A stretch of 64,000 nt of DNA, taken from NCBI GenBank assembly GCA_012837645.1, contig DUQU01000019.1:1-64000 (forward strand), given 5' to 3'. Origin of the DNA: Acholeplasmataceae bacterium. GTDB lineage: Bacteria > Bacillota_I > Bacilli_A > Acholeplasmatales > UBA5453. Positions 27,502 through 36,556 of this stretch are shown piece after piece. A model generated the notes under the pieces. The model saw only the letters and a program-made list of their open reading frames with translations, was not told the DNA's origin and ran no database searches. Position numbers and translations under genes: made by a program. Numbering within the stretch: the stretch's first letter is position 1; each line of letters starts with the position of its first letter.

Positions 27502-28155
27502 ATGAAAAAGACATTTTTAGTAATAGGTTTAGATGCTTTCGGTAGTGCCCTAGCATTAGAATTAGCTAATTTTGGTTACCACGTTACTGTTTTAGATCTT
27601 AACGAGGAAAAGGTTAACAAAATTGCTAATAGTGTCGAAAAAGCAATTGTTGGTGATTCAACTAATGATTTAGTGTTAAAAGAAATCGGAGCGGAACTTT
27701 TTAATCATGTTATTGTTAGTATTCCGGGTAATGTCAAAAACTCAATTTTAACGACGATGATTTTGAAAGATCTTAATGCCGCTGAAATAACAGTGAAAGT
27801 GGATGATTTATATCACGCTAAAGTTTCAGAAAAAGTCGGCGCTACTAACGTTATTGATTCGGAATCCTTGGCGGGAAGAAGACTAGCACATAAAATAATG
27901 AGCGATAATATTTTAGATTATTATCATCTTTCTGATGATTATGGTATTTATGAGTTTATTGTTGAAAATACTTTTAAAGAAGTCGCTTTAAGTGAATTTG
28001 ATCCTCGTAATAAATACGGAGTTAATATTTTATTAATTATTAGAGATGAAAAGGCGATATTAGCGAAAAAGGATTCACTCATTAAACCCTTAGATAAACT
28101 AATTGTCATTGCTAATTCTCATAAGGTTACTAAATTCGTTCATCTTTTAAAATAG
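27502..28155 (+). CDS. ktrA: KtrA/TrkA-type potassium-channel regulatory protein
   Basis: A cytosolic RCK protein of 217 residues: an N-terminal NAD/ATP-binding Rossmann fold (FLVIGLDAFGSALA, with D in the second glycine position of the usual GLGRFG) and a C-terminal RCK_C domain after residue 135. It gates a KtrB or TrkH pore in the membrane, but no pore gene is in the window. A GAAGGG site precedes the start. Other RCK proteins cannot be excluded. Confidence 0.85.
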   Translation: MKKTFLVIGLDAFGSALALELANFGYHVTVLDLNEEKVNKIANSVEKAIVGDSTNDLVLKEIGAELFNHVIVSIPGNVKNSILTTMILKDLNAAEITVKVDDLYHAKVSEKVGATNVIDSESLAGRRLAHKIMSDNILDYYHLSDDYGIYEFIVENTFKEVALSEFDPRNKYGVNILLIIRDEKAILAKKDSLIKPLDKLIVIANSHKVTKFVHLLK

Positions 28156-28176
28156 AGAAAGAAAGTTAAATGTGAA

Positions 28177-28788
28177 ATGATAAAAATCTTAATTGCTTCC
28201 TTAAATGAAAATAAGATTGAAGAAATAAAAGCAACTTTTAAAAACACTAAAATTGAGTTTCTTTCTTTAAGAGATTTAAAAGATGGAGAAGATCTGCAAG
28301 AAACGGGCTCGTCTTTTCAAGAAAACGCTTATTTAAAAGCGAAACACTTCGGCGATAAACACCACTTAATAACGCTTGCTGATGATTCTGGGTTAATGGT
28401 TAAAGCGCTTAATAATAGACCAGGAATTAACTCAAAAAGATATGCTGGTGATGATACTTTAAATAATCGTAAACTCTTAAAAGAATTAGCAGGAAAAAGT
28501 AGAAAAGCAGTGATGCAAACTGTCATCGCTCTTTATGATCCTAATACTAAGAAGGCTAGTTATTTTGTTGGTAAACTAAAAGTAGTTATAAGCGAAAAGC
28601 CAAAGGGAGAATATGGCTTTGGTTATGATCCGCTTTTATATTTGAAAAAGTACCAAAAAACTTTAGCAGAGTTAGAGCCAAGTTTAAAAAGAAAACTTTC
28701 CCATCGGGGGAAAGCTTTAAAGAAATTAGCAAGGAAGTTAAACAAGAAAAGAGGTAAAAATGGAAAAAAAGATTATTTTAGCGGCTAA
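28177..28788 (+). CDS. rdgB: XTP/dITP diphosphatase (RdgB/HAM1 family)
   Basis: Removes deaminated purine nucleotides (ITP, dITP, XTP). The 203 residues have the family motifs in order: SLNENKIEE, ETGSSFQENAYLKA, LADDSGLMV, the R-Y-A-G-D pocket, GFGYDPLL and LSHRGKAL. It ends 28 bases inside the next gene. Confidence 0.93.
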   Translation: MIKILIASLNENKIEEIKATFKNTKIEFLSLRDLKDGEDLQETGSSFQENAYLKAKHFGDKHHLITLADDSGLMVKALNNRPGINSKRYAGDDTLNNRKLLKELAGKSRKAVMQTVIALYDPNTKKASYFVGKLKVVISEKPKGEYGFGYDPLLYLKKYQKTLAELEPSLKRKLSHRGKALKKLARKLNKKRGKNGKKDYFSG

Positions 28789-29611
28789 AAATTATTTAGA
28801 AAATCCCGTTATTGATTATCGTTTAATGGGTGGCATGAGTAATTATGTTGTTGTCGTTAAAGATGGAAATAAAAGATACACAACACGAGTGACAGGTGAA
28901 GACGCTCATCTTTTTGTAAGTAGAGAAGAAGAATTGTATCACTTAAAAAGAGCGGAAAAATTAAAGATCACTCCTAAAACGATTTATTTTGATTTGAAAA
29001 GTGGTGTTAAAATCACCAACTATGTTAAAGGAGAAATACTCTCTGATATGGATCCTAATAATTATTTGGAAGAGGTAAGTGCTGTTTTAAAAACCATTCA
29101 TCAAAGCCCTTTATCTAAATATGATTATAATTATTTTGAACGTCTCGAAAAGTATCAAAGTATTAATGAAAATTTAAGCCAAAATTATTATCAAACTAAA
29201 CAATTGTTAAAAGCTAAATACCAACAATATTATCAAAAAATACCACTAGTATTTACTCATGGTGATGCCCAACCATCAAACTTTATTAAAGGCGAGAAAA
29301 TGTATATAGTAGATTTTGAGTTTAGCGGTAATAATGATCCTTATTTTGATATTGCATGTTATGGTAATATCGATTTTAACCATGGTCTTAATTTGTTAAA
29401 GGTTTATTTAGGGAGAACGCCTTTAAATAGCGATTTACATCGACTTTACTATCAACGCGCTAGTCAAGCTTTACAATGGCATTTAGTAGCGCTATATAAA
29501 GATAAAATAGGATTAAGCGAGAAATTAAATATCCCTTTTAAAGCGGTCGCGGATAATTATTTAAAAGAGGCGATGACATTATTAAAAGAGTTGATAAAAT
29601 TTGAACAATAA
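28760..29611 (+). CDS. Choline-kinase/LicA-like phosphotransferase
   Basis: A 283-residue kinase-fold protein of the choline kinase and aminoglycoside phosphotransferase group. The catalytic motif H-G-D-x4-N (HGDAQPSN, near residue 168) and the metal motif VDFEFSGNNDPYFDIA are intact. LicA relatives phosphorylate choline or ethanolamine for surface decoration, which could serve lipids in this organism; the substrate is inferred only by similarity. A GAGGT site precedes the start, which lies inside rdgB. The next gene begins inside its end. Confidence 0.8.
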   Translation: MEKKIILAAKNYLENPVIDYRLMGGMSNYVVVVKDGNKRYTTRVTGEDAHLFVSREEELYHLKRAEKLKITPKTIYFDLKSGVKITNYVKGEILSDMDPNNYLEEVSAVLKTIHQSPLSKYDYNYFERLEKYQSINENLSQNYYQTKQLLKAKYQQYYQKIPLVFTHGDAQPSNFIKGEKMYIVDFEFSGNNDPYFDIACYGNIDFNHGLNLLKVYLGRTPLNSDLHRLYYQRASQALQWHLVALYKDKIGLSEKLNIPFKAVADNYLKEAMTLLKELIKFEQ

Positions 29612-32468
29612 GCAAGAAAAACTAAATAAATTATTTTCTAACTTGGCTACTTCTATTCAAGAAGATTTTTACTATTTGAATTTAGAGATTGGACAACTGC
29701 TTTTTAATGATGGTCAATTAAAAGAAGCCTCCGAGTATTTAATTCTTAGTTTGCCTTATTTTAAACATCATGATAAAAATCAACTTTATTTAGAAACTTT
29801 AGAAAATATTATTACGGCACTTCTTGTTTTAGAAAATGAAACAGCACTTAAATATATTTACCTTTATAAAGAAGCCTTGCCAATCTTGGAAGAAGGCCAA
29901 TATCTTTTAAAAATAATTGCCTATCATAAAACATTTAAGCAACCTTATCTTCATTTAATCGATGATTTGAAATACTACCGGATTGATAAAAAGATTTTAA
30001 CGGAATTACTTTTAGAAAGAATTGCTCTCACGAAAGATGAAAATGTTTTAAGAGATGATATCGCTTATTTAAAAACTATCGCTACTAATGAAGACTTAGA
30101 AAAACTCTTTCAGTTAGAATTAAGACTTTTATATGAAGCAGAAGAGATAGAAGCATTAAAGGAAAAGTTAGATGATTCAATTATTAGCATTTATTATCAA
30201 CTTTTAATAAATATTAAAGAAAACAATTTTAAACTAGTTCAAAAACTAGAAACTGAATATGAAAAAAACTTCTCTTTATTGTCGTTAAAAGAGCAAAAAG
30301 TGCTTTTTCAAAACTTAACTAATTATTACTCAAAAAGCGATTTAAAGAGTCGAGATTTTTATCAAAAAAAATTAAAAGAAGTTGAAAAAGAGTTAAAAAA
30401 GCCTCTTAAAAAAGTCAAACCTCAATTGGTAATTCCTAAAATAACAACTCAAGCGGAGCCTTTAAAAATTAAAAAAGAAATTAAAGTTAAAACTGCTGAA
30501 GCTTTTTATTACTTTGAAGAAGTATTCAATAAACTTAAAGAACTGCCTTACGCGACTTCTTTAGAAGATAATTTAAGAGAAACATTAACGATAATCAATA
30601 ATTATTTTAATTTTAGTGATCTTTTAATTGTGCTCGATAAAAGTTATTATCATTTTAAAAAAGGACGGTTATATTTAAAAGATTTTAATGAGGAAAAACT
30701 TTTAAAATCTCCACTTGGTATAGCTTTAAACAATCAAGAAGATCATGTTTTTTTAACAGCTGAAACTAAATACAATTATAACATTATTACTGATAATCTT
30801 TTTCTTGATGGTGCTGTTAAACAAGTTTTTGTTTATTATTTAGGGAAAAGGCAAGCAATAATGTTTTATCAAGAAGAGTTATATCCACTTTATGAGGAGG
30901 ATTTAAAGTTAAAACTTCTTAGTGCTTGGCTAGGTTTTTATTTAAAAACAGTAAATAGTTTTACAAAAAAGGAGCGTTTGACTGAAATTTATCAATCTTT
31001 CTTTAAAAATGATTTTTTAACGCTCTTTTATTTAGAGAATGATTACCTTTATGGCAATGATAATTTTAAGAAACTATTTTTAACAAAATCACAATTATCT
31101 TTAGATAGTTTTTTATTAAAATGGCCTTTTCATGAACGCAATCAATTAAACGAGGCTTTAACGGCCGTTTATCAAACTAAAGCCCCCCTCACTCTGACTT
31201 TAAAGTATTTAGAAAAAAGTTATTTAATAACGCTCTTTTATGAAACGGTTATTTACGGTTCCTTAACTGACGTTACTGAACTTGTTAAAGAGTTAGAAAG
31301 GGCGATTATTAAGGCCAATTATGGAACTAATGATGATTTTCAAACGCTTGTTAAGTTTAAAGAAGATTTCTCAAAATTAAAGGGTGAAAAACGCACCTTT
31401 TTATTAGTTTCTTTAAAAGAAGAGCAGCAATTAGCTAAAATTTACGGTAAAGAAGAAATTTTAAGACGTTTAAGAGCTAAAATGGTTGTTTTTAAAGAGG
31501 AGGCTATTTATCAATATGATGGTAGTAGTTTTCTAGTTAGTTTACCTTTTAATGATATTAGAACTGTTAATAATTATTTGAGAGAGTTGGCTTTAAAAGA
31601 TTATTTTTTGATGGGAGTTTTAAGGTACCCTGTTGAAACTAAAGAAAGTGCTGTTGATAAAATTTTAACTTATTTATCTTTAGCGCATCACTATGCTAAA
31701 TTAAATCGTCTTCCTTACTTTTATTTTAAGTATGACCTTTATCAAAAAGATAAATATGAAAGTGAATTATTGGCTCAAATTTTAACACTTATTGAACAAC
31801 AACAGTTGCAGTTGCAATTTAAACAAATTATCAATTTAAAAACTAATAAGGTTTATGCTTATTTAGTCGATCTTTTTACGGAAAGCCTCTCAATTAAAAG
31901 TGATTATTATCGTTATTTAGCGAAAGCTCATAATCAGTTAGCTTTCTTAGAAAGATACTTATTAAAAGAGAGCTTTAAAGCTCTAGCGGAAATTTATCAA
32001 AAAACCGGCAAATATTTAAAACTGGCATTAGTAATTAGTGAAGACACTATTAAAGAACGAGGTTTTAACGCCTATTTAATTGGTCTTTTTAAAACTTATC
32101 AAATTCCTTATCATCTCATCGATATTATCGTAGTTAATGCTCATAAAAAAAGTTATTTAAAATTAACAGAATTATCCGAGTTGGGAGTTTTAATTGGTAC
32201 TAATGAGTTACAGCAATTGAGTTTAAGCACTACTAAAATATTTTATTATCATGAGAAAATAAACCGCTTCGCTAAAAAAGAGTTATCTTTTATTAGTTAT
32301 TTAAAAGGCTTTGCAGTAGAAAACGATCTTAAATTAATTTTTACTAATATCGAAGATGATGTTTTAATTGAACAATTAAGAGAACTAGACATTAGTTATT
32401 TAGAAGCGGGTGAAAGTTATCAAAAATGGAGCTTAGCAGAATTGTTAGCTTTTATTGAAAAACTATAA
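29601..32468 (+). CDS. Large protein with TPR-like, GAF-like and degenerate GGDEF and EAL domains
   Basis: By eye the 955 residues divide into a TPR-like helical region (1-260), a Lys-rich linker, a GAF-like region (about 305-450), a PAS-like region (465-560), a GGDEF-like domain (597-715) and an EAL-like domain (722-955). In the GGDEF-like part YDGSSF (639-644) stands where GGDEF should be, and YAYLVDL (752-758) stands where the EAL motif should be. The metal and catalytic residues are absent from both, so neither synthesis nor breakdown of c-di-GMP is expected. It may be a scaffold or a ligand sensor. The domain reading is pattern-based. The gene starts at TTG with a weak ribosome site, overlapping the kinase gene by 11 bases. 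Confidence 0.7.
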   Translation: MNNKQEKLNKLFSNLATSIQEDFYYLNLEIGQLLFNDGQLKEASEYLILSLPYFKHHDKNQLYLETLENIITALLVLENETALKYIYLYKEALPILEEGQYLLKIIAYHKTFKQPYLHLIDDLKYYRIDKKILTELLLERIALTKDENVLRDDIAYLKTIATNEDLEKLFQLELRLLYEAEEIEALKEKLDDSIISIYYQLLINIKENNFKLVQKLETEYEKNFSLLSLKEQKVLFQNLTNYYSKSDLKSRDFYQKKLKEVEKELKKPLKKVKPQLVIPKITTQAEPLKIKKEIKVKTAEAFYYFEEVFNKLKELPYATSLEDNLRETLTIINNYFNFSDLLIVLDKSYYHFKKGRLYLKDFNEEKLLKSPLGIALNNQEDHVFLTAETKYNYNIITDNLFLDGAVKQVFVYYLGKRQAIMFYQEELYPLYEEDLKLKLLSAWLGFYLKTVNSFTKKERLTEIYQSFFKNDFLTLFYLENDYLYGNDNFKKLFLTKSQLSLDSFLLKWPFHERNQLNEALTAVYQTKAPLTLTLKYLEKSYLITLFYETVIYGSLTDVTELVKELERAIIKANYGTNDDFQTLVKFKEDFSKLKGEKRTFLLVSLKEEQQLAKIYGKEEILRRLRAKMVVFKEEAIYQYDGSSFLVSLPFNDIRTVNNYLRELALKDYFLMGVLRYPVETKESAVDKILTYLSLAHHYAKLNRLPYFYFKYDLYQKDKYESELLAQILTLIEQQQLQLQFKQIINLKTNKVYAYLVDLFTESLSIKSDYYRYLAKAHNQLAFLERYLLKESFKALAEIYQKTGKYLKLALVISEDTIKERGFNAYLIGLFKTYQIPYHLIDIIVVNAHKKSYLKLTELSELGVLIGTNELQQLSLSTTKIFYYHEKINRFAKKELSFISYLKGFAVENDLKLIFTNIEDDVLIEQLRELDISYLEAGESYQKWSLAELLAFIEKL

Positions 32469-33980
32469 GAGATGACTAACTCCTACTAGTAAAGAGCGAA
32501 AAATACGGTAAAAAATATTTTTGTTGTCTAAGTCTTTCAGACTCATCTGAGTTGATTTAGCAATCGTTTCATCTAAAAACTTTTTAATTTCTTGTAGGGT
32601 TTTACTTTGATAAAACCAAACGGTATTTTCAAAGTGTAAATAAAAGCTTCTAAAATCAAAATTAACAGTACCAATAGCGGCGCTAGCACCATCGATATAA
32701 ACAATTTTTGAATGAATAAATCCCGGTGTATATTGATAGATATAAACGTTTTTAATGTCAACCAATTCTCTTAAATAGTATTTAGTGACGACATAAACAA
32801 ACTTTTTATCGGGTATTTTAGGAATGATAATAGTTACTTTAACACCGCTTAAAGCTTGGATTTTAATAGTATTAATTATTTCCGAGTCGACAATAAAATA
32901 AGGGGTAGTAATAAAGATTTCATCTTTAGCTGCGTAAAGCATTTGGGTAAAGAGATTTTTAGTAGTATAGTTTTTTAAAAAAGGAGAATCGTGATAAGGG
33001 ATGACGTAACCATCATAAGCAAAGTTATTAGTAGGTAAATGGTCAGTTAAAGTTAGTTTATCGGGATTATATAAATTCCAGGCTTCGATAAAAGAAGCAG
33101 TCATCGCAATCACTGCGTCCCCTTCTAAAAAGATGGCAGCGTCGTGCCAATGACCAAACTTTTTTTTAATATTGACATATTCATCAGCGATATTAATACC
33201 GCCAGTGAAAGCTTTTTCGTTGTCGATAATAATCATTTTACGGTGGTCGCGATAATTAAGTGAAACTTGAAAACGCAATTTTAAAGGATTAAAAATAGTT
33301 GTTTTAATGCCTAACTGATTCATTCGTTGTTTGAAATTGCTTTTAACTTTAGAAGAGGTCCCAAAATCATCATATAACAGTCTTACATCGACGCCAGCGT
33401 TTATTTTATTAACTAAGATAGGTAAGATATGATTCCAAACTTGACCTTTTTCATCTAAAATAAAATAATGTAAAAAGATGCTCTTTTGAGCTTTTTTCAA
33501 CTCTTCGATAACTTTCGTTAATTTCGCTTCTCCTGAAGGTAAAAAGGTGAGATTTGTATTAGCAAAATAAGGCCAACCTTCGCCTTCTAAATAGGTAATT
33601 TGTTTTTGATAGCGAGCTGGTAATTGCGGTAATTCTTTAAAATAAGGCAGTAAAGATTCTTTTCTGATATTGTCTAGCTGGATAACTGTTTTTCTAATTT
33701 TCCTTCTTTGACTAAAAGGTTTAAAAGTGAGATAAAAGAGTCCGCCAAAAATGGGCGCTACTAACATCGGGACGACCCAACTCATTTTATAAACGGGTAA
33801 GTCATCGCTCTTTAAAACGATAATGACCATTATAAAGCTTAAACCATAATTAACAACTAATAAGTAATTATATTTTTCAGCCAAAAAAAGCACAATCAAG
33901 ACAAAAAATATTATTTGCAGTAACGTAATAAAAGCGATAATTGTAACTTTATTTGTTAAAAATCTTAATAGTCTTTTCAT
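32463..33980 (-). CDS. cls: Cardiolipin synthase
   Basis: Joins phosphatidylglycerol molecules into cardiolipin. The 505 residues have two N-terminal membrane spans and two phospholipase-D motifs, H246-x-K-x4-D (HRKMIIID) and H423-x-K-x4-D (HSKIVYID), each followed by the G-x2-N region. GGGG precedes the start and TATAAT lies further upstream on this strand. The 3' end meets the gene at 29601-32468 with a six-base overlap, and a single stretch between the two ends serves both. Confidence 0.95.
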   Translation of the reverse strand: MKRLLRFLTNKVTIIAFITLLQIIFFVLIVLFLAEKYNYLLVVNYGLSFIMVIIVLKSDDLPVYKMSWVVPMLVAPIFGGLFYLTFKPFSQRRKIRKTVIQLDNIRKESLLPYFKELPQLPARYQKQITYLEGEGWPYFANTNLTFLPSGEAKLTKVIEELKKAQKSIFLHYFILDEKGQVWNHILPILVNKINAGVDVRLLYDDFGTSSKVKSNFKQRMNQLGIKTTIFNPLKLRFQVSLNYRDHRKMIIIDNEKAFTGGINIADEYVNIKKKFGHWHDAAIFLEGDAVIAMTASFIEAWNLYNPDKLTLTDHLPTNNFAYDGYVIPYHDSPFLKNYTTKNLFTQMLYAAKDEIFITTPYFIVDSEIINTIKIQALSGVKVTIIIPKIPDKKFVYVVTKYYLRELVDIKNVYIYQYTPGFIHSKIVYIDGASAAIGTVNFDFRSFYLHFENTVWFYQSKTLQEIKKFLDETIAKSTQMSLKDLDNKNIFYRIFRSLLVGVSHLL

Positions 33981-34152
33981 TTTATCCCCGTTTTAATTAT
34001 ACCGCAACTCTAAAGAAAAGGCATCTCTAATCACTAAAAGAAAGGAAACGGAGGCTAGTCTTAATGAAAATATCATCTTCAAAAAAACGCTAAAAGTATT
34101 ATAATTACGAAAAAAATTAGGGTTCCTGCGCAGTTTTTACTAATTAATTTAC

Positions 34153-34181
34153 TTGTATTTAGAACCTATTCGCGTTAAAAT
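34153..34181 (+). promoter_or_regulatory. Promoter of the nfeD-SPFH operon
   Basis: TTGTAT (34153-34158), 17 bases, TAAAAT (34176-34181). The ribosome site AAAGGGAGG follows about 25 bases later. Confidence 0.7.
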
Positions 34182-34218
34182 AAGGTGGAATGCTCATCAA
34201 TAAAGGGAGGTTTTTAAG

Positions 34219-34689
34219 ATGGTTGTTTTAGCAGCAATAGAAGTGGAATTGCTTTATTTATGGGGAGCAATTTTTTTAGCAGCTCTCATTATTGAATTAA
34301 AAACTTTTAATTTAACCTCTGTTTGGTTTTGTGTTAGTGCTCTAATAACGCTTATTGCTGGGATTTTCGGTGCTAATATTTATTGGCAAATTGTTATTTT
34401 TATCGTCACCTCAACAGTTTTGTTAATCGTCACTAAGCCTTTAGTTCGTAAGGTTGCTAAAAAAGGGCATGAAAAAACTAATGTCGATCGTTTTATTGGC
34501 AAAAAAGCACTCGTTACTAAAAAGATAACGGCTGATCATTATGGTGAGGTTAGTATTGAAAATAGTATTTGGAGAGCTGCAAGTTTTGATGAGAGTAGTT
34601 TTAAAGTTGGAGACAAAGTAGTAGTAAAAGAGATTAGTGGAGTAAAATTAGTTGTTAGTAAATTTAAAGAAATTGAGGAGGATAACTAA
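34219..34689 (+). CDS. NfeD-family membrane protein
   Basis: A 156-residue short NfeD: two or three membrane spans (about 12-30, 36-52, 55-75), then a soluble OB-fold-like domain of about 65 residues ending in VKEISGVKLVVS. NfeD proteins work with SPFH proteins, and one follows two bases after the stop. The role is membrane microdomain organisation or quality control; the details are unknown. Confidence 0.85.
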   Translation: MVVLAAIEVELLYLWGAIFLAALIIELKTFNLTSVWFCVSALITLIAGIFGANIYWQIVIFIVTSTVLLIVTKPLVRKVAKKGHEKTNVDRFIGKKALVTKKITADHYGEVSIENSIWRAASFDESSFKVGDKVVVKEISGVKLVVSKFKEIEEDN

Positions 34690-34691
34690 AA

Positions 34692-35615
34692 ATGAATTTA
34701 ATATTAAGTACTATTAGTCCAGGATTAATTGTTTTAATAGTAGTGATTGTAGTGCTGCTTTTAATTGCAGCTTCAGGATTTAGAGTAGTTCCCCAGGCGC
34801 AAGCCTATGTAATTGAAAGATTGGGTGCTTATTATAAGACTTGGAACACCGGTCTTCATTATTTGGTGCCATTTTTTCACCGGATTTCTAAAAAAGTCAA
34901 TTTAAAGGAACAAGTTTTTGACTTTGATCCGCAACCAGTTATTACTAAAGATAACGTTACGATGCAAATTGATACAGTCGTTTTTTTCACAATTGCCGAT
35001 CCTAAATTATATACTTATGGGGTTGATAAACCGATTTTCGCAATTGATAAATTAACCGCAACAACTTTGCGTAATATTATTGGGGATATGGATTTAGATG
35101 AAACTTTAACAAGTCGAGATGTTATTAATTCGCGAATTAGAACGATTATCGATGACGCTACCGATCCTTGGGGTATTAAAGTTAATCGTGTGGAACTTAA
35201 AAACATTTTACCGCCAAGCGATATTCGTGATGCAATGGAAAAACAGATGAGAGCGGAGCGGGAAAGAAGAGAAGCGATTTTGCGTGCTGAAGGTGAAAAA
35301 AGAGCTAAAATTCTTCAAGCAGAAGGCTATAAAGAATCAGCGATTTTAGAGGCAGAAGGATTTAAAGAAGCGGCAATCTTAAAAGCTAATGGTGAAGCAG
35401 AAGCGATTGTAAAAATCCAAGAAGCAACTGCGAAAGGAATTGAGTTAATTCGCAAGTCCAATGCTGATGAAGCGGTCTTGACATTAAAGGCTTACGAAGC
35501 ATTAGCGGAAATGAGCAAAGGACAAGCAACTAAAATTATTGTCCCTTCTAATTTAAGTGCCGTTGCTGGTTTGGCAACTTCACTGGCTGAAATTGTTAAA
35601 GAACCGAAAAAATAA
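34692..35615 (+). CDS. SPFH/Band 7 protein (stomatin/QmcA type)
   Basis: A 307-residue protein with an N-terminal span (about 12-32), the SPFH domain (VPQAQAYVIERLGAY to about 190) and a long Ala/Glu-rich helix (about 190-260: AEGEKRAKILQAEGYKESAI, repeating the AEG pattern), then a short hydrophobic tail. Such proteins form large membrane rings that bind proteases. It forms an operon with nfeD, and a strong terminator follows. Confidence 0.92.
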   Translation: MNLILSTISPGLIVLIVVIVVLLLIAASGFRVVPQAQAYVIERLGAYYKTWNTGLHYLVPFFHRISKKVNLKEQVFDFDPQPVITKDNVTMQIDTVVFFTIADPKLYTYGVDKPIFAIDKLTATTLRNIIGDMDLDETLTSRDVINSRIRTIIDDATDPWGIKVNRVELKNILPPSDIRDAMEKQMRAERERREAILRAEGEKRAKILQAEGYKESAILEAEGFKEAAILKANGEAEAIVKIQEATAKGIELIRKSNADEAVLTLKAYEALAEMSKGQATKIIVPSNLSAVAGLATSLAEIVKEPKK

Positions 35616-35641
35616 AGTTTTAAAAAGAAATAATTTAAAAG

Positions 35642-35676
35642 ATAATTTGCTTTTTAATGAAGCAGATTATTTTTTT
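35642..35676 (+). terminator. Terminator of the nfeD-SPFH operon
   Basis: An 11-pair stem (35642-35652 with 35660-35670, one G-U) with a seven-base loop and a T-run (35671-35676). Confidence 0.88.
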
Positions 35677-35775
35677 ATCTTTTAATTTTCTTAATTAGAT
35701 GATTATTTAAATAAAAAGGCATATTGATTGGTTAAGAATTGAGAAACTCATATAATAGCACGTAAGGTGATTAAA

Positions 35776-36447
35776 ATGGAAGTAGAAATTTGGTTTGATT
35801 TTGTTTGTCCTTTTTCATATGTAGGGAAAAAACATTTTGAAGAAGCGCTAGCTAATTTTAAAGAAAAAGAAAAAGTTAAAGTAGTTTTTAAAAGCTTTTG
35901 TGTGACACCATATATTAAAGAAACATTAATAGAAGATGTTCATATGATGCTAGCAAAACATAAAGAAATTAGCTATCATGAAGCAAAAGCACTTCATAAG
36001 ATGCTGACAGAAAAATACTATCAGTTTGATTTTAATTTTGACAACGTCGTCGTTACAAGCTCTCGTAAAGCTCATCAAATTATGCACATGATTACAGACG
36101 AAGAACTTAAAAGTATTTTTATTGACCATGTCTTTAAAGCTTACTTTGTCGATAATTTAGATATTTCTAGTCTGGAAGTTTTAAAAGAACTAGGGAGTTA
36201 TGTGGGACTTAAAAAAGAAGATGTTGAAGCCGTTTATAATACCGAAATGTTTTTAGGGGAAATCTTTGATAATACCGATGAATTAGAAGAACTTAATTTA
36301 AAAGGAATCCCTGCCTTTGTAATTGATAAAAGATTTTATTTGCCTGGAGCTCATCCAGTTAGTGCTTATAGTGAAATGTTAGCTTCTTTTTACCAAAAAG
36401 CTCAAAAAAAAACTAACAATGAAGTTTCGTTTACAAAAGGTGCTTAA
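35776..36447 (+). CDS. DsbA-family (FrnE-like) oxidoreductase
   Basis: A cytoplasmic thioredoxin-fold protein of 223 residues of the FrnE/DsbA subgroup. The active-site motif is C11-P-F-S14, with only one cysteine, and the cis-proline region is KGIPAFVIDKRFYLPGA. With a single cysteine it cannot make a normal CxxC disulfide; glutathione- or bacillithiol-linked chemistry, or isomerase action, is possible. I start it at 35776, eight bases after AAGGTG; the GTG at 35767 lies in that site. TATAAT lies just upstream. Confidence 0.8.
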   Translation: MEVEIWFDFVCPFSYVGKKHFEEALANFKEKEKVKVVFKSFCVTPYIKETLIEDVHMMLAKHKEISYHEAKALHKMLTEKYYQFDFNFDNVVVTSSRKAHQIMHMITDEELKSIFIDHVFKAYFVDNLDISSLEVLKELGSYVGLKKEDVEAVYNTEMFLGEIFDNTDELEELNLKGIPAFVIDKRFYLPGAHPVSAYSEMLASFYQKAQKKTNNEVSFTKGA

Positions 36448-36556
36448 TTATTAAGGATCTTTTTTTCTTTAAGGCTCTTATTAGGATTTATGATTGATAT
36501 GGTATAATTGAGATGTAAAAGGAAGTACAAATTTTTAGTGTAAGAGGTGAAAAGGA

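Noticed and set aside
34064-34093. A nine-codon frame (MKISSSKKR) with a GGAGG site before it, upstream of nfeD.
   Set aside because: It is too short to support as a gene, and I see no link to the operon downstream; no repeated regulatory codons.
34108-34150. AATTAG/CTAATT with CTGCGCAG inside, as an RNA element.
   Set aside because: Only six base pairs on the outside and no known motif; the AT-rich setting makes such pairs common.
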